Origin: Vogesella oryzae
Lineage (GTDB): Bacteria > Pseudomonadota > Gammaproteobacteria > Burkholderiales > Chromobacteriaceae
NCBI RefSeq assembly: GCF_902829295.1
Contig: NZ_CADEPL010000009.1
Coordinates: 47,817 to 111,816 of the forward strand
DNA: 64,000 nucleotides
Reading direction: 5' to 3'
The translations under genes and the position numbers were made by a program. Position 1 is the first letter of the stretch. Each line of letters starts with the position of its first letter. Below, piece after piece: positions 1-11,332 of this stretch. The notes beneath the pieces are model-generated. The model did not search any database. It was not told the origin of the DNA and worked only from the letters and a program-made list of their open reading frames with translations.

Positions 1-1093
<1,093 letters not shown>

Positions 1094-1300
1094 CTTGTGG
1101 ACATCCAGCGGCCAACGGCCGAATCGAAAAATGGGCCAGAGTTTAACACAGGCGAATCCCCAGTTAATGGGGGCGAGTTTGCAGCTAATCAAGAGCTGTG
1201 CTAACGGTCAGGCAATAAACCCTGGCCGGAACGTGGCAATCGGTATGGCTGGCGGGCATTTGGGCTACACTACACGCCGATTGTTTCGTCTTGTAAGCAC

Positions 1301-1726
1301 ATGAGCAGCCAACTCTTCAGCCACTTCGGCAAGAAGGACCAGCAACTGGCCGACCTGACCGCCGCGGCGCAGGCCATCCTGGCGCTGGACCGCGCCTTCA
1401 AGCGCCTGTTGCCCGGCCGTCTGGCCGAGCAGTGCCAGGTTGCCTGCGTGCGCGGTGGCGAACTGGTGGTGTTCGCCCACAACGGCACGGTCGCCGCGCG
1501 CCTGCGCCTGCTGGGCAATAGCGTGGTGGCGCCGCTGGCGCGCCAGGGCTACCCGCTGACCACGTTGCGGGTGAAGGTGCTGCCCACCCCGCCGCGCAAG
1601 CCGCGGCAGAAATCGTTTTCCCTGTCCGATGCCGGCATCGATGCCTTTGCCCGCGCCGCCGACGAAGTGCGCAATCCGGTAGTCAAGGGTGCGCTGCAGA
1701 AGCTGTTGCGCCACCACAAGGGCTGA
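1301..1726 (+). CDS. dciA: DUF721 / DciA-like replication protein
   Basis: A 141-residue basic protein of the DUF721 (DciA) family, which in bacteria lacking DnaC is linked to loading of the replicative helicase DnaB. The N-terminal half (LADLTAAAQAILALDRAFKRLLP ... CQVACVRGGELVVFAHNGTVAARLR) has the compact KH-like fold pattern of the family. The C-terminal tail (VKGALQKLLRHHKG) is short and basic. The divergent position beside secA is typical for this gene. The start at 1301 lacks a strong Shine-Dalgarno. The family is clear; the helicase-loading role is inferred from relatives. Confidence 0.8.
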   Translation: MSSQLFSHFGKKDQQLADLTAAAQAILALDRAFKRLLPGRLAEQCQVACVRGGELVVFAHNGTVAARLRLLGNSVVAPLARQGYPLTTLRVKVLPTPPRKPRQKSFSLSDAGIDAFARAADEVRNPVVKGALQKLLRHHKG

Positions 1727-1902
1727 CATCCGCACCACCGTTACAGCCATCTTGTTGTCATCCCTGTAGGGCAGCATGCCGCTAGCTGGCAGGCTTGTTG
1801 CATCACTACCGCCACGGGTAAGCTGCCCGCCAGCAGCCGCAGAGCTGCCCGTGGGCCTGTGCCGCTTATCGGCGCCGGTCCGGAAACCAGGGATACCGGA
1901 AC

Positions 1903-3186
1903 ATGATTACGCTCAAGACACACCCGCTGCGCCGCAGCCTCAATGACGAGGCGCACGCGCGGCCGCCGGTGGCGATTCCGTCGCCGGCCAGACTGACCAC
2001 CCTTACCTTGTTCTTCGATGAAGCCGAAGCCGAGCAACGCGCGGCCATGCACGATCTGGCCAACCGGCTGGGCTTGCCGCTGCCGGATGCCGGCCAGGTG
2101 CACTACACCGGCGTGGCCGGCGACCTGACCGTGCGCTGGGCGCTGCATACCGAGTTCGCGCGCTACAGCTTTGTGCTCAGTGGCGACTTTGTCGAACCGT
2201 TCGACCGTACCGCGCTGGATCGCCTGCCCGGCGACTGGCTTAACCAGCTGCCGGGCGAGCTGATGGTGGCGACCCATGCCGTGCTGCTGCCGGCCGAGCA
2301 GGAAGCGCCGGCGGCGGAGATCGCACAACGCTGGTTCGGCGGCCACGACCTGATCGGCGCCGAGATCGGCGATGGCAACGGTGTGGCCTATACCGACCTG
2401 CGCCTGCACCCGGACCCGCGGCTGGCGGAAGGCTTCAGCCGCTTCGTGCTGATCGACCGCGACATGGGGCCATCGCAGTCCGGCCGCATGGTGCAGCGGC
2501 TGTTCGAAATGGAAACCTATCGCCTGCTGGCCTTGCTGGCGCTGCCGGAAGCCAAACGCCAGATGCGCGAGCTGGACCGGCTTGGCACCTTGCTGCGCCG
2601 GGTCACCCAGCGCATGGCGCAACCGCAGGGCCACGACGCCGGCATGCTGGACGAGCTGACCGACCTGTCGGCACAGGCCGAGCAGCTGATCGCGCAGAGC
2701 CAGTACCGCTTCGCCGCCGCGCGCGCCTACTACCAGCTGGTAGGGCGCCGTATCGGCGAGCTGCGCGAACGGCGCCTGTCCGGTTTGCAGCCGTTTCACG
2801 AATTCATGGAACGGCGGCTGGGGCCGGCGATGGAAACCTGCGCCACCGCGGTGCGGCGCCAGGAACGGCTGATGACCCGGCTGCAGCGCAGCACCGCCTT
2901 GCTGCGTACGCGGGTGGAAGTGGTGCACGAGGAGCAGAACCGGGCACTGCTGGCCAGCATGGATCGCCGCGCCGCCTTGCAGCTGCGGCTGCAGGAAACG
3001 GTGGAAGGGCTGTCGGTGGGCGTGCTGACCTATTACGCGGTCAGCCTGCTGGGCTATCTGTTCAAGGCAGTTAAGGCCGCCGGCCTGCATCTCAATGTCG
3101 AACTGCTGACCGGGCTGTCGATCCCGGCGGTGGCTTTCAGCGTGTGGCTGGGCATGCGGCGGGTGAAGCGCGGACTGCAGCACTGA
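1903..3186 (+). CDS. DUF3422 family membrane-anchored protein
   Basis: A 427-residue protein of the DUF3422 family, of unknown function. It starts MITLKTHPLRRSLNDEAHARPP, the conserved opening of the family. The middle is a long charged helical region (about residues 190-370, many Arg/Glu/Gln), and two C-terminal hydrophobic helices (SVGVLTYYAVSLLGYLF and IPAVAFSVWLGM) suggest membrane anchoring by the end of the protein. The gene is monocistronic and ends just before a strong intrinsic terminator at 3211. No enzymatic motif is visible, so no function is assigned. Confidence 0.85.
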   Translation: MITLKTHPLRRSLNDEAHARPPVAIPSPARLTTLTLFFDEAEAEQRAAMHDLANRLGLPLPDAGQVHYTGVAGDLTVRWALHTEFARYSFVLSGDFVEPFDRTALDRLPGDWLNQLPGELMVATHAVLLPAEQEAPAAEIAQRWFGGHDLIGAEIGDGNGVAYTDLRLHPDPRLAEGFSRFVLIDRDMGPSQSGRMVQRLFEMETYRLLALLALPEAKRQMRELDRLGTLLRRVTQRMAQPQGHDAGMLDELTDLSAQAEQLIAQSQYRFAAARAYYQLVGRRIGELRERRLSGLQPFHEFMERRLGPAMETCATAVRRQERLMTRLQRSTALLRTRVEVVHEEQNRALLASMDRRAALQLRLQETVEGLSVGVLTYYAVSLLGYLFKAVKAAGLHLNVELLTGLSIPAVAFSVWLGMRRVKRGLQH

Positions 3187-3210
3187 TCCGTGTGACGGCG
3201 CTTTTCGGCA

Positions 3211-3240
3211 ATGGCCGGCGTGGCGACGCCGGCCATTTTT
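3211..3240 (+). terminator. Intrinsic terminator after DUF3422 gene
   Basis: An 11-bp perfect stem (3211-3221 with 3226-3236), loop GGCG, followed by a T run. It lies 24 bases after the DUF3422 stop codon. Confidence 0.85.
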
Positions 3241-3363
3241 GCTGGTCTTGTTTAACGAAATCATTAAGCATTTGATGAAAAACAACAACACAGATGCTTT
3301 AAGATTGCGGCCTTTGCTGCAAAGCGGCAAGAATGCGGTTTTTGCCTGTTCAGTGGTTTGAGG

Positions 3364-4992
3364 ATGTCGATTCCGTTTACGCGCCAACTGCGCCCCTTGT
3401 TGCTGTCTTTCATCGTTATCACGGTCACCCTGCTGCTGCTGCAAAGCGTCGGTGTCAGCGTCAGTCTGCAGCGGGTACTGGCCAGCAGCCAGCACGAGCA
3501 TGCGGTCACCAGCAAGCTGACCGACAACATGAGCAGTCTGCGTTTCCACGTGGTGCAGATCCAGCAGTTCCTGACCGATGTCAGCGCCACCGGCGAGCGT
3601 GATGGCTTTGCCGATGCAGACGAGCACTACCATGCCGGGATGCAGAACCTGGACGCCATTGCGGCGCTGTCGCCGGAGCTGGGGCGCGATCTGGAGACGA
3701 CGCGTCCGGCGCTGCAAGGCTTCTACGAGGTCGGCAAGCAGATGGCCGAGACCTATCTTGCCAGCGGTCGCGAGGCCGGCAACCAGCTCATGAAAGCCAG
3801 CGGCAGCGGCTTCGACGATCGCGCCGCCGCGCTGACCCGGGTGCTGGACAAGTTGCAGGCCGATGTGGCGGCCAACAATGCCCGGGCGGTGGCCGATAGC
3901 GAGGCGACGATAGAACACTCGCACCAGATTCTGCTGATTAGCGGCGTGCTGCTACTGGTGATGGTTGCCGGCGGCGGCTTGCTGCTGTATCGCCGGGTGT
4001 TCGGCACGCTGGGCGGCGAGCCGCTGGAGGCGATGAGCCAGACCCGCCACATCGCGGCCGGTGACCTGAGCCGCAGCCTGGCGGTGCCGGCCGGCCGGCA
4101 GGAAAGCCTGCTGGGCGCGCTGGTGGACATGCAGGACAAGCTGCGCGGCATCACCGGTCATATCCGCGAGTTGGCCGCACAGATGCACGGCAATGCCCGG
4201 CTGCTGAGCAGTTCGGCGCAAGGGGTGCAGCAGGCATCGCACACCCAGGGCGAAGCTTCGCGCGCGATTGCGGTGTCGGTGGAGGAGGTGCTGCAAAGCA
4301 TCGGCCAACTGTCCGACCAGCTGGAGCAGGTGAAGCAGGAGGCCTACGAGGCCGATGGCGCAGTGGTGGACTGTGCCACACTGATCCACCATTCCGCCGA
4401 CGGCATCAACGGTATCGCCGGCCATATCGCCACTGCCGCGCAGGCGCTGGAAGGGTTGCGCGAGCAAACCGCCACCATCGCCACCATTACCCAGACCATC
4501 CACGATATTGCCGACCAGACCAATCTGCTGGCGCTGAATGCCGCCATCGAGGCGGCGCGGGCCGGCGAAACCGGCCGCGGCTTTGCCGTGGTGGCCGACG
4601 AAGTACGCAAGCTGGCCGAGCGCACCAGCCAGGCCACGGTAGACATCAGCAGCCAGATCGATGCGCTGGGGCAGGGCATGAACACCGTGGTGAGCCGGAT
4701 GCAGAGCAGTGTCACCGCCACCCGCGATGGCGTGGAGCAAAGCCGGCTGGCCAGCGCTGCGATCGGCGGCATCCGCGACAATGCGCGCCGCATCAGCAGC
4801 CATATCGAGGCGGTGGCGCTGGCGCTGCACGAGCAGCAGCTGGCAGTGCAGGACATCGCCCAGCGCGCCGAGGTGATTTCGGCGATGACCGAGTCCAACC
4901 AGGGCAGTGTGGATGCCACCGCCAGCTCGTCGCAGCAGCTGAGCAGCCATGCCGACAGCCTGCACGAGGCGGTGGCGGTGTTCCGGCTGTAA
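3364..4992 (+). CDS. Methyl-accepting chemotaxis protein
   Basis: Transmembrane chemoreceptor of about 542 residues. It has an N-terminal membrane helix ([16 protein letters not shown]), a periplasmic helical domain of about 150 residues, a second membrane helix ([23 protein letters not shown]), a HAMP region, and a cytoplasmic coiled coil with the conserved hairpin tip [19 protein letters not shown] followed by [18 protein letters not shown]. It would signal to CheA/CheW. I start it at the ATG at 3364; a TTG two codons upstream is also in frame. The sensed ligand cannot be told. It has its own upstream AT-rich region (3245-3340). Confidence 0.95.
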   Translation: MSIPFTRQLRPLLLSFIVITVTLLLLQSVGVSVSLQRVLASSQHEHAVTSKLTDNMSSLRFHVVQIQQFLTDVSATGERDGFADADEHYHAGMQNLDAIAALSPELGRDLETTRPALQGFYEVGKQMAETYLASGREAGNQLMKASGSGFDDRAAALTRVLDKLQADVAANNARAVADSEATIEHSHQILLISGVLLLVMVAGGGLLLYRRVFGTLGGEPLEAMSQTRHIAAGDLSRSLAVPAGRQESLLGALVDMQDKLRGITGHIRELAAQMHGNARLLSSSAQGVQQASHTQGEASRAIAVSVEEVLQSIGQLSDQLEQVKQEAYEADGAVVDCATLIHHSADGINGIAGHIATAAQALEGLREQTATIATITQTIHDIADQTNLLALNAAIEAARAGETGRGFAVVADEVRKLAERTSQATVDISSQIDALGQGMNTVVSRMQSSVTATRDGVEQSRLASAAIGGIRDNARRISSHIEAVALALHEQQLAVQDIAQRAEVISAMTESNQGSVDATASSSQQLSSHADSLHEAVAVFRL

Positions 4993-4997
4993 GCCTT

Positions 4998-5041
4998 GCG
5001 GCCAACGTTGGCCGCAAAAACCGCCCGCCAACGTTGGCCGC
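4998..5041. repeat. DUS-like inverted pair plus third copy between convergent genes
   Basis: GCGGCCAAC at 4998 and GTTGGCCGC at 5007 form a perfect 18-bp palindrome five bases after the chemoreceptor stop. A third GTTGGCCGC lies at 5033-5041 and is followed by a run of seven A. The palindrome can act as a terminator hairpin for the plus-strand gene. It is one of several such pairs in the window. Confidence 0.85.
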
Positions 5042-5042
5042 A

Positions 5043-5077
5043 TAAAAAAAGACCGCCATTCCTCGACAATGGCGGTC
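5043..5077 (-). terminator. Intrinsic terminator of prpE
   Basis: 10-bp stem GACCGCCATT (5051-5060) / AATGGCGGTC (5068-5077). On the minus strand it is followed by a T run (5044-5050). It lies 35 bases after the prpE stop. Confidence 0.85.
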
Positions 5078-5111
5078 CCAAGGGAGCCGGCGGCCAGCGG
5101 CCGCCTTGCTG

Positions 5112-7013
5112 TTAGGCTGGTTTGACGGCCAGACGGATCTGCTCGATGCCGACCGGATCGTCCAGCGTGGTCAGGTCGCCCGGGTCGCGGCCCTCGGCCA
5201 GCGCCTGGATCGAGCGGCGCAGCACCTTGCCGGAGCGGGTTTTCGGCAGCTGGTTGACGAAGTACACCCGCGCCGGGTTGGCGATCGCCCCCAGTTGTGC
5301 CGCCACCTGGGCGATGACTTCCTTCTCCAGTGCGGCACGCTGCGCCGGATCATCCAGCAGCGCCGGATTCTTCACCACGGCAAACGCCTTCGGTACCTGG
5401 CCCTTGAGGCTGTCTTCCACACCCACCACCGCCACTTCGGCGATGGCGCTGTGGCTGCTGACCGCTTCCTCAATCTCGCGGGTGCCGAGGCGGTGGCCGG
5501 CGACGTTGATCACGTCATCGGTGCGGCCGAGGATGGTGAAGTAGCCGTCGGCATCCTTGATGCCCCAGTCGAAGCTGGAATACACCAGTTTGTCCGGAAA
5601 CAGGCTGAAGTAGGTATCGACAAAGCGCTGGTCCTGCTGCCAGATGGTGCTCATGCAGCCCGGCGGCAGCGGCGGGATCACGCCGATCACGCCTTTCTCG
5701 CCGGGACCGACTTCCTCGCCGCTGGCCTCGTTGAACAGCCGCACGTCAAAGCCGTACACCGGCAGGCCGGGGCTGCCGAGCTTGACCGCCTTCGGCTCGA
5801 CGCCGTTGCACAGCGTCAGCATCGGCCAGCCGGTTTCGGTCTGCCAGTAGTTGTCCAGCACCGGAATCTGCAGCTCGCCGGCAATCCAGCTGGCGGTCGG
5901 TTCGTCCAGCGGCTCGCCGGCGAGGAACAGCGCGCGCAGGCTGGAGAGGTCGTACTTGTGCAGCCACGCCGGGTCCTGCTTCTTCAGCACGCGGATGGCG
6001 GTGGGTGCCGAGAACATCACCGTGACCTGGTATTTCTCCACCAGCTGCCACCAGATGCCGGCGTCGGGGCAGATCGGCAGGCCTTCGTAGACCAGCGTGG
6101 TCATGCCGGTGAGCAGCGGGCCGTACACGATGTAGGAGTGGCCCACCACCCAGCCGATGTCGGAGGTGGAAAAGAAGCATTCGCCCGGCTTGCCGCCGTA
6201 GATGTATTCCATGCTCGCCGCCAGCGCCACCGCGTAGCCGCCGGTATCGCGCTGCACGCCCTTGGGTTTGCCGGTGGTACCGGAGGTATACAGGATGTAG
6301 CTGGGATGGTTGGACTCCACCCACTCCACCTCGGCGCGGTCGTTCAGGTGTGCTTCGCGCAGGGTGTCGTAGTCCAGGTCGCGGCCCGGTTTCATCATCG
6401 GCGCTTCGGCCAGCCCGCGGTTGACCAGAATCACCTTGCCGGGCGCGCTGCAGCCGGCCAGCGTCAGTGCCTCGTCCACCAGCGGCTTGTACGGGATCAG
6501 CTTGCCGCCACGCAGGCCGGCATCGGCGGTCACCATCACTTTCGGCGCGGCATCCTCGATGCGGGTCGCCAGGCTGGCCGGGGCAAAGCCGCCGAATACC
6601 ACCGAGTGGATGGCGCCCAGCCGCACTGTGGCCAGCATGGCGAACACCGCCTCCGGAATCATCGGCATGTAAATCAGCACGCGGTCACCCTTGCCCACGC
6701 CCTGCGCCTTGAGGATGGCGGCAAAGCGCGCCACTTCGGCATGCAGCTCGCGGAAGGTGTAGCCGGTTTCGATACCGGTTTCGGTGGAGACATAGGCCAG
6801 CGCGATCTGCTCCGGGCGCTCGGCCAGATGGCGATCCACCGCGTTGTAGCACAGGTTGGTCAGTCCGCCGGCGAACCACTGCCGGAAAGGCGGCTGGCTG
6901 TATGCCAGTACCTGGTCGCAGGGTTTGTGCCAGTGGATGCGGCCGGCCTGCTCGCCCCAGAAGGCTGCGGGTTGTTCGATGGAATGGCGGTGGAACGCCT
7001 GGTAACTCGGCAT
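5112..7013 (-). CDS. prpE: Propionate--CoA ligase
   Basis: Acyl-adenylating enzyme of 633 residues that activates propionate (and acetate less well) to its CoA thioester. It carries the AMP-binding motif YILYTSGTTGKPKGV, the propionyl-CoA-synthetase-like block AGIWWQLVEKYQVTVMFSAP, the YWQTETGWP motif, and the C-terminal PKTRSGKVLRR lysine that is the usual acetylation and catalytic site. The start at 7013 (MPSYQAFHRHSIEQP) is chosen because AGGAG precedes it; an upstream in-frame ATG at 7082 has no such site. No prpBCD genes are nearby. Acetyl-CoA synthetase is the alternative, but the match to PrpE is better. Confidence 0.9.
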   Translation of the reverse strand: MPSYQAFHRHSIEQPAAFWGEQAGRIHWHKPCDQVLAYSQPPFRQWFAGGLTNLCYNAVDRHLAERPEQIALAYVSTETGIETGYTFRELHAEVARFAAILKAQGVGKGDRVLIYMPMIPEAVFAMLATVRLGAIHSVVFGGFAPASLATRIEDAAPKVMVTADAGLRGGKLIPYKPLVDEALTLAGCSAPGKVILVNRGLAEAPMMKPGRDLDYDTLREAHLNDRAEVEWVESNHPSYILYTSGTTGKPKGVQRDTGGYAVALAASMEYIYGGKPGECFFSTSDIGWVVGHSYIVYGPLLTGMTTLVYEGLPICPDAGIWWQLVEKYQVTVMFSAPTAIRVLKKQDPAWLHKYDLSSLRALFLAGEPLDEPTASWIAGELQIPVLDNYWQTETGWPMLTLCNGVEPKAVKLGSPGLPVYGFDVRLFNEASGEEVGPGEKGVIGVIPPLPPGCMSTIWQQDQRFVDTYFSLFPDKLVYSSFDWGIKDADGYFTILGRTDDVINVAGHRLGTREIEEAVSSHSAIAEVAVVGVEDSLKGQVPKAFAVVKNPALLDDPAQRAALEKEVIAQVAAQLGAIANPARVYFVNQLPKTRSGKVLRRSIQALAEGRDPGDLTTLDDPVGIEQIRLAVKPA

Positions 7014-7294
7014 GCTGGTGTCTCCTGTGTCTTCGGCGTGCGGGTGACGCTCTTTTTTATCAAGCGGTTGCTTGTCGGACAAAGTAATGGCAGCGGCGGG
7101 GTGTGGTCAATCCTGGCGTAGCGCATGGGGCGGCAAGGCGGGTGCGGCGTTGTACAAATCCCGATAAAGCAGGCACTTGGCGTCTTGCCGGCCTGCTCCG
7201 GCAGCCGGCCGGCTGCCGACAAACACTGGCAGAAACGGGGTGCTTTGCAGTACTCTGCGTTACATAACAACCGCCGCTGTCGCAGGACAAGACC

Positions 7295-8554
7295 ATGGAC
7301 ATCAAGCATTACATGAACGTAGTCGGGCAGGCCGCCCGCAAGGCCAGCCGCTCGCTGGCCCGTGCCGATACCAACCAGAAAAACAAGGCGCTGCATGCCA
7401 TCGCCGATGCCATCGAGCGCGACATGGAGCGCCTGATTGCGGCCAACATGCAGGATCTGGCCGCCGCCCAGCAAAGCGGGCTGGAAGAGGCGCTGGGGGA
7501 TCGCCTGACGCTGTCGGAAAAAACCGTGCGCGGCATGGCCGAAGGTCTGCGCCAGATCGCCGCGCTGCCGGACCCGGTCGGCGAGATGGACGACTTCACT
7601 TATCGCCCGTCCGGTATCCAGCTTGGCAAGATGCGCGTGCCGCTGGGAGTGGTGGGCATCATTTACGAGTCGCGCCCCAACGTCACCGCCGATGCTGCCG
7701 GGCTGTGTCTGAAGTCCGGCAACGCAGTGATCCTGCGCGGCGGCTCCGAGGCCTTCCACAGCAACCAGGCGATTGCCGCCTGCGTGCACGAGGGCCTGCG
7801 CGTGGCCGACCTGCCGCAGCACGCGGTGCAGGTGCTGGAAACCACCGATCGCGCCGCGGTGGGCGAGCTGATCACCATGAGCGAGTTTGTCGATGTGATC
7901 GTGCCGCGCGGCGGCAAGGGCCTGATCGAGCGCATCAGCCGCGAGGCACGGGTGCCGGTGATCAAGCATCTGGATGGCAACTGCCATGTCTACATCGACG
8001 ACACCGCCAACCCGGACAAGGCGTTCAACATCGCGCTGAACGCCAAGACCCACCGCTACGGCACCTGCAACACCATGGAAACACTGCTGGTGCATACCGC
8101 GTTTGCCGAGTTCATCCTGCCGCGGCTGGCCGAGGCGTACTGGGAGAAGGGCGTCGAGCTGCGCGGTTGCGAACGCACGCGCGGCATCCTCGGCGATAAG
8201 GTGGTGGTGGCTACCGAGGCCGACTGGGAAACCGAATACCTGGCGCCGATCCTCGCCATCAAGGTAGTCGGCGGCATCGATGACGCCATCGAGCACATCA
8301 ACCACTACGGCAGCCACCACACCGACGCCATCGTCACCGATGACTACGGTCGCGCGCGCCGCTTCCTGCGCGAGGTGGATTCCTCCAGCGTGATGGTGAA
8401 TGCCAGCACCCGCTTTGCCGACGGTTTCGAGTACGGGCTGGGCGCGGAGATCGGCATCTCCACCGACAAGATCCACACCCGCGGTCCGGTCGGCCTGCAC
8501 GGCCTTACCAGCCAGAAGTGGGTGGTACTGGGGGACGGGCAGATTCGCAGCTGA
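7295..8554 (+). CDS. proA: Glutamate-5-semialdehyde dehydrogenase (gamma-glutamyl phosphate reductase)
   Basis: 419-residue cytoplasmic enzyme of proline synthesis. It reduces gamma-glutamyl phosphate to glutamate semialdehyde with NADPH. Clear ProA blocks are [37 protein letters not shown], the [13 protein letters not shown] segment with the catalytic cysteine, and the end [25 protein letters not shown]. Its partner proB is far away at 40.7 kb, so the pathway is not an operon here. A terminator follows at 8583. Confidence 0.97.
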   Translation: MDIKHYMNVVGQAARKASRSLARADTNQKNKALHAIADAIERDMERLIAANMQDLAAAQQSGLEEALGDRLTLSEKTVRGMAEGLRQIAALPDPVGEMDDFTYRPSGIQLGKMRVPLGVVGIIYESRPNVTADAAGLCLKSGNAVILRGGSEAFHSNQAIAACVHEGLRVADLPQHAVQVLETTDRAAVGELITMSEFVDVIVPRGGKGLIERISREARVPVIKHLDGNCHVYIDDTANPDKAFNIALNAKTHRYGTCNTMETLLVHTAFAEFILPRLAEAYWEKGVELRGCERTRGILGDKVVVATEADWETEYLAPILAIKVVGGIDDAIEHINHYGSHHTDAIVTDDYGRARRFLREVDSSSVMVNASTRFADGFEYGLGAEIGISTDKIHTRGPVGLHGLTSQKWVVLGDGQIRS

Positions 8555-8582
8555 GCATCGCCGCTGCTAGTCTGAGTTTACG

Positions 8583-8604
8583 CCCCGCCTTCCGGCGGGG
8601 TTTT
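8583..8604 (+). terminator. Intrinsic terminator after proA
   Basis: 7-bp GC stem CCCCGCC / GGCGGGG with a TTCC loop followed by TTTT, 28 bases after the proA stop. Confidence 0.85.
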
Positions 8605-8643
8605 CATATCCAGCTGACCTGCCGTGCCGGAAAGGATCACCCG

Positions 8644-9849
8644 ATGTTGCTACCCGCCGTGCCTGCTGAACGCCACAGCCTGCAGCAGGAAGTGCAGGCG
8701 ATCTGCATCAAGCTGGTGGCCCGCCGCGGGCTGGTGGCCGGGCTGACCGCGCCCAGTGCCGCCATCCTGCTGCACTTTGTGCTGGAAGAAGAGGGCGTAC
8801 TGGCGCAAGTGCCGTTCTGGCCGTGGTTCGGCTGCCTGTGTCTGGCGCTGTTCCTGCAACTGCTGGTGGATGCGCGGGCACTACTCGCCAGGGCCGATGC
8901 CGTCATGCTGCAACGTTGGCCGCTGCTCAATGCCGGCAGCCTGGTGCTGGTCGGGCTGGGCTGGGGCAGTGCTGCCTGGTGGCTGCAGTCGACGTCACCG
9001 CTTGCCACCATGATGCTGTATCTGGTGCTGGCGGCAGTGGGGGCGCTGGTGATGATCGTGCAGTCGGCATTCATGCTGGCGGTGGTCGCCTTCGAACTGG
9101 CGCTGCTGCTGCCGGGCATGCTGCACGGGGTGCTGGGGGTTGGCCGCATGGCGCAATACATCGGGGTAGCCAGCTTGCTGTATTTCGGCCTGCTATGCCT
9201 GTACGGCTGGGTGGTGCACCGCCAGCTGCGCCACGGCGTGCGTGCCAGCGTGCAGGCAACGCTGCTGAACACCGACCTGATGGCGGCCAACGTGCGCGCC
9301 GCCAATGCGCTGCAGGCGCTCAAGCGCGAGCACCAGCAGCTGCAGCAGGCGTTGCGCACCATCGAGCGCATGGCGCATGTCGACGAACTGACCCAGCTGC
9401 CCAACCGCCGTGCGGCGATGGCGGAGTTGAAGCGGCTGGTGGAGGGCGATCTGGCGGCGACGCTGGTGTTACTGGATGTCGATCACTTCAAGCAGGTCAA
9501 CGACACTTACGGCCATCATGCCGGCGACGTGGTACTGCGCGGCGTGGCCGAGCGCCTGCTGTCCTGTCTGCGCCAGGAAGACCTGCTGGCGCGTTTTGGT
9601 GGCGAGGAGTTCGTGCTGATCCTGCCGGATACCGGGCCGGCCGATGCGCAGGCGCTGGCGCAGCGGCTGTGTGACACGTTGGCCGCACAGGCCTTGCCGG
9701 TAGAGGGCGCCAGCCTGATGGTGACCGCCTCGTTCGGCGTCACGCCGCATCATGCCGGCGAGGCGCTGCACAGCTGGCTGGCGCGCGCCGACGAGGCGAT
9801 GTACCAGTCCAAGCATGCCGGCCGCAACCGGGTGACGCTATTGCCGTGA
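8644..9849 (+). CDS. Membrane-bound diguanylate cyclase (GGDEF)
   Basis: 401-residue protein with five or six hydrophobic helices in the first 195 residues (for example LLNAGSLVLVGLGWGSAAWWL and LYLVLAAVGALVMIVQSAFM), a short coiled coil (about 222-243), then a GGDEF domain. The active-site motif is GGEEF at 319-323. An RxxD inhibitory site (R310-D313) lies five residues before it, so the enzyme should make cyclic di-GMP under product inhibition. DELTQLPNRRA opens the domain. The ATG at 8644 has GGAAAGGA upstream. The membrane half is not a sensor family I recognise. Confidence 0.92.
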   Translation: MLLPAVPAERHSLQQEVQAICIKLVARRGLVAGLTAPSAAILLHFVLEEEGVLAQVPFWPWFGCLCLALFLQLLVDARALLARADAVMLQRWPLLNAGSLVLVGLGWGSAAWWLQSTSPLATMMLYLVLAAVGALVMIVQSAFMLAVVAFELALLLPGMLHGVLGVGRMAQYIGVASLLYFGLLCLYGWVVHRQLRHGVRASVQATLLNTDLMAANVRAANALQALKREHQQLQQALRTIERMAHVDELTQLPNRRAAMAELKRLVEGDLAATLVLLDVDHFKQVNDTYGHHAGDVVLRGVAERLLSCLRQEDLLARFGGEEFVLILPDTGPADAQALAQRLCDTLAAQALPVEGASLMVTASFGVTPHHAGEALHSWLARADEAMYQSKHAGRNRVTLLP

Positions 9850-10018
9850 CAGCCAGGCCGCAGGCCGCCAGCGCGTGGCCGATTTGCCACGCGATTAAAA
9901 TAATTAACGTTTTTGTTCTGCATGGCGGAATGCGGTGCCTTTCTGCGAAACGACTGGCGCATAATCATGGCATAGGGCGCCAGCCGTGCGCCGTGAACCC
10001 GACCAGGAGAACAGTCTG

Positions 10019-11332
10019 ATGCAGCATCCCGTTCCCAGCGCCGAGCAGGCGCAGTGGCTGAGCGCCAACGACGTGCGCGATGTCGAGCTGGCGTTTGCCG
10101 ACGTCACCGGCTTTGCCCGCGGCAAAACCCTGCCGGCCAAGGCTTTCGTCAAGGGACAGCAGCTGCGCATCGCGCGCGCCGTGGCCATCCAGTCCTGTGT
10201 CGGCGAGTTTCCGGATTACCGCTTCTACGGCGAGAACGATCCGGACGTGACCCTGCTGCCGGACATGGCCACGCTGCGCCCGGTGCCGTGGGCCGACACC
10301 CCGCGCGCGCTGGTGCTGTGCGACAACATCGATCACGACGGCAGCCTCAGCCCACTGGCGCCGCGCAGCGCGCTGAAGGCAGTGCTGGCGCGCTATGCCG
10401 CGCGCGGCTGGACGCCGGTGGTGGCACCGGAACTGGAGTTCTACCTGTTTGCGCCGGATGCCGATGCCGACGCGCCATTCCAGAGCCCTGCGCTGCGTGG
10501 CGCGCGGCGCGAGCGCGGCTTCGATTCCTTCAGCTTTAGTACGCTCAACGATCACGAAGCCTTCTTCGACGACATCTACCGCGGCTGCGAGCAGCTGGGC
10601 ATCCACACCGATACCTGGGTGCACGAGATGGGCCCCAGCCAGTTCGAGATCAACCTGATGCACGGCGATGCGCTGGCGCTGGCCGATCAGACCTTCCTGT
10701 TCAAGACCCTGCTGAAGGAAACCGCGCTGCGCCACGGCCTGCGCGCGGTATGCATGGCCAAGCCGCTGGCCGGCGAGCCCGGTAGCTCGATGCACATCCA
10801 CCAGAGCCTGGTGGATGCCGCCGGCCGCAACGTGTTCAGCCTGCCGGGCGGCGAGGCCAGTCCGGCGTTCCATCACTACATCGCCGGCCTGCAGCGCTAT
10901 CTGGCCGAGCTGATGCCGCTGTATTGCCCCAGCCCCAACTCCTACCGCCGCTTCGTCAAGAACCTGGCGGCGCCGGTGAACCTGAGCTGGGGTATCGACA
11001 ACCGCTCGGTCGGGCTGCGGGTGCCGGTGTCCGGCCCCGAGGCGCGACGGGTGGAAAACCGCCTGCCCGGCTGTGATGCCAACCCCTATCTGGCGTTGGC
11101 CGCCAGCCTGGGCGCCGGCCTGCTGGGGCTGGAGCAGGAACTGCAGCCGTCGGCGCCGGCGGTCGGCAATGTGTTCACCAGCGGCGATGACAGCAGCGAA
11201 CTTTCTACCACTCACTCACTGTACCCTTCCTTATCTTGCTCTGCTTTCCCTTTGCTAATCTTATCTTTGTTTCTTTTTTGTCTCCCTCTTCTTCCTTCCT
11301 CTTCTTTTGTTTTTTTTTTTTTTTTTTTTTAA
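10019..11332 (+). CDS. Glutamine synthetase family protein (gamma-glutamylpolyamine synthetase-like), 3' end corrupted
   Basis: The real part is about 395 residues of a type I-like glutamine synthetase of the PuuA/GlnA3 group, ligating glutamate to an amine. Visible blocks are the metal-binding PVVAPELEFYLF, HEMGPSQFEINL, GSSMHIHQSL, the PNSYRRFVKNLAAPVNLSWGIDNRSVGLRVP segment and ENRLPGCDANPYLALAASL. The start at 10019 has CCAGGAGA upstream. From about 11203 the reading frame runs into low-complexity pyrimidine sequence and poly-T that is not genomic, so the last ~43 encoded residues (THSLYPS... to a run of Phe) are not real. The genuine C-terminus, normally about 50 residues, is missing. 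Substrate (putrescine, spermidine, ethanolamine) is not decidable. Confidence 0.85.
   Translation: MQHPVPSAEQAQWLSANDVRDVELAFADVTGFARGKTLPAKAFVKGQQLRIARAVAIQSCVGEFPDYRFYGENDPDVTLLPDMATLRPVPWADTPRALVLCDNIDHDGSLSPLAPRSALKAVLARYAARGWTPVVAPELEFYLFAPDADADAPFQSPALRGARRERGFDSFSFSTLNDHEAFFDDIYRGCEQLGIHTDTWVHEMGPSQFEINLMHGDALALADQTFLFKTLLKETALRHGLRAVCMAKPLAGEPGSSMHIHQSLVDAAGRNVFSLPGGEASPAFHHYIAGLQRYLAELMPLYCPSPNSYRRFVKNLAAPVNLSWGIDNRSVGLRVPVSGPEARRVENRLPGCDANPYLALAASLGAGLLGLEQELQPSAPAVGNVFTSGDDSSELSTTHSLYPSLSCSAFPLLILSLFLFCLPLLPSSSFVFFFFFF

Noticed and set aside
5106..7121. 671-codon plus-strand frame opposite prpE
   Set aside because: Shadow frame; prpE has all family motifs, ribosome site and terminator.
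11310..11330. Poly-T tract as a transcription terminator of the glutamine synthetase gene
   Set aside because: No stem precedes it, and it is directly followed by P5/Nextera adapter sequence, so it is technical.
10019..11332. Glutamine synthetase gene as a natural pseudogene
   Set aside because: The break coincides with adapter and low-complexity sequence; the gene is intact up to that point.
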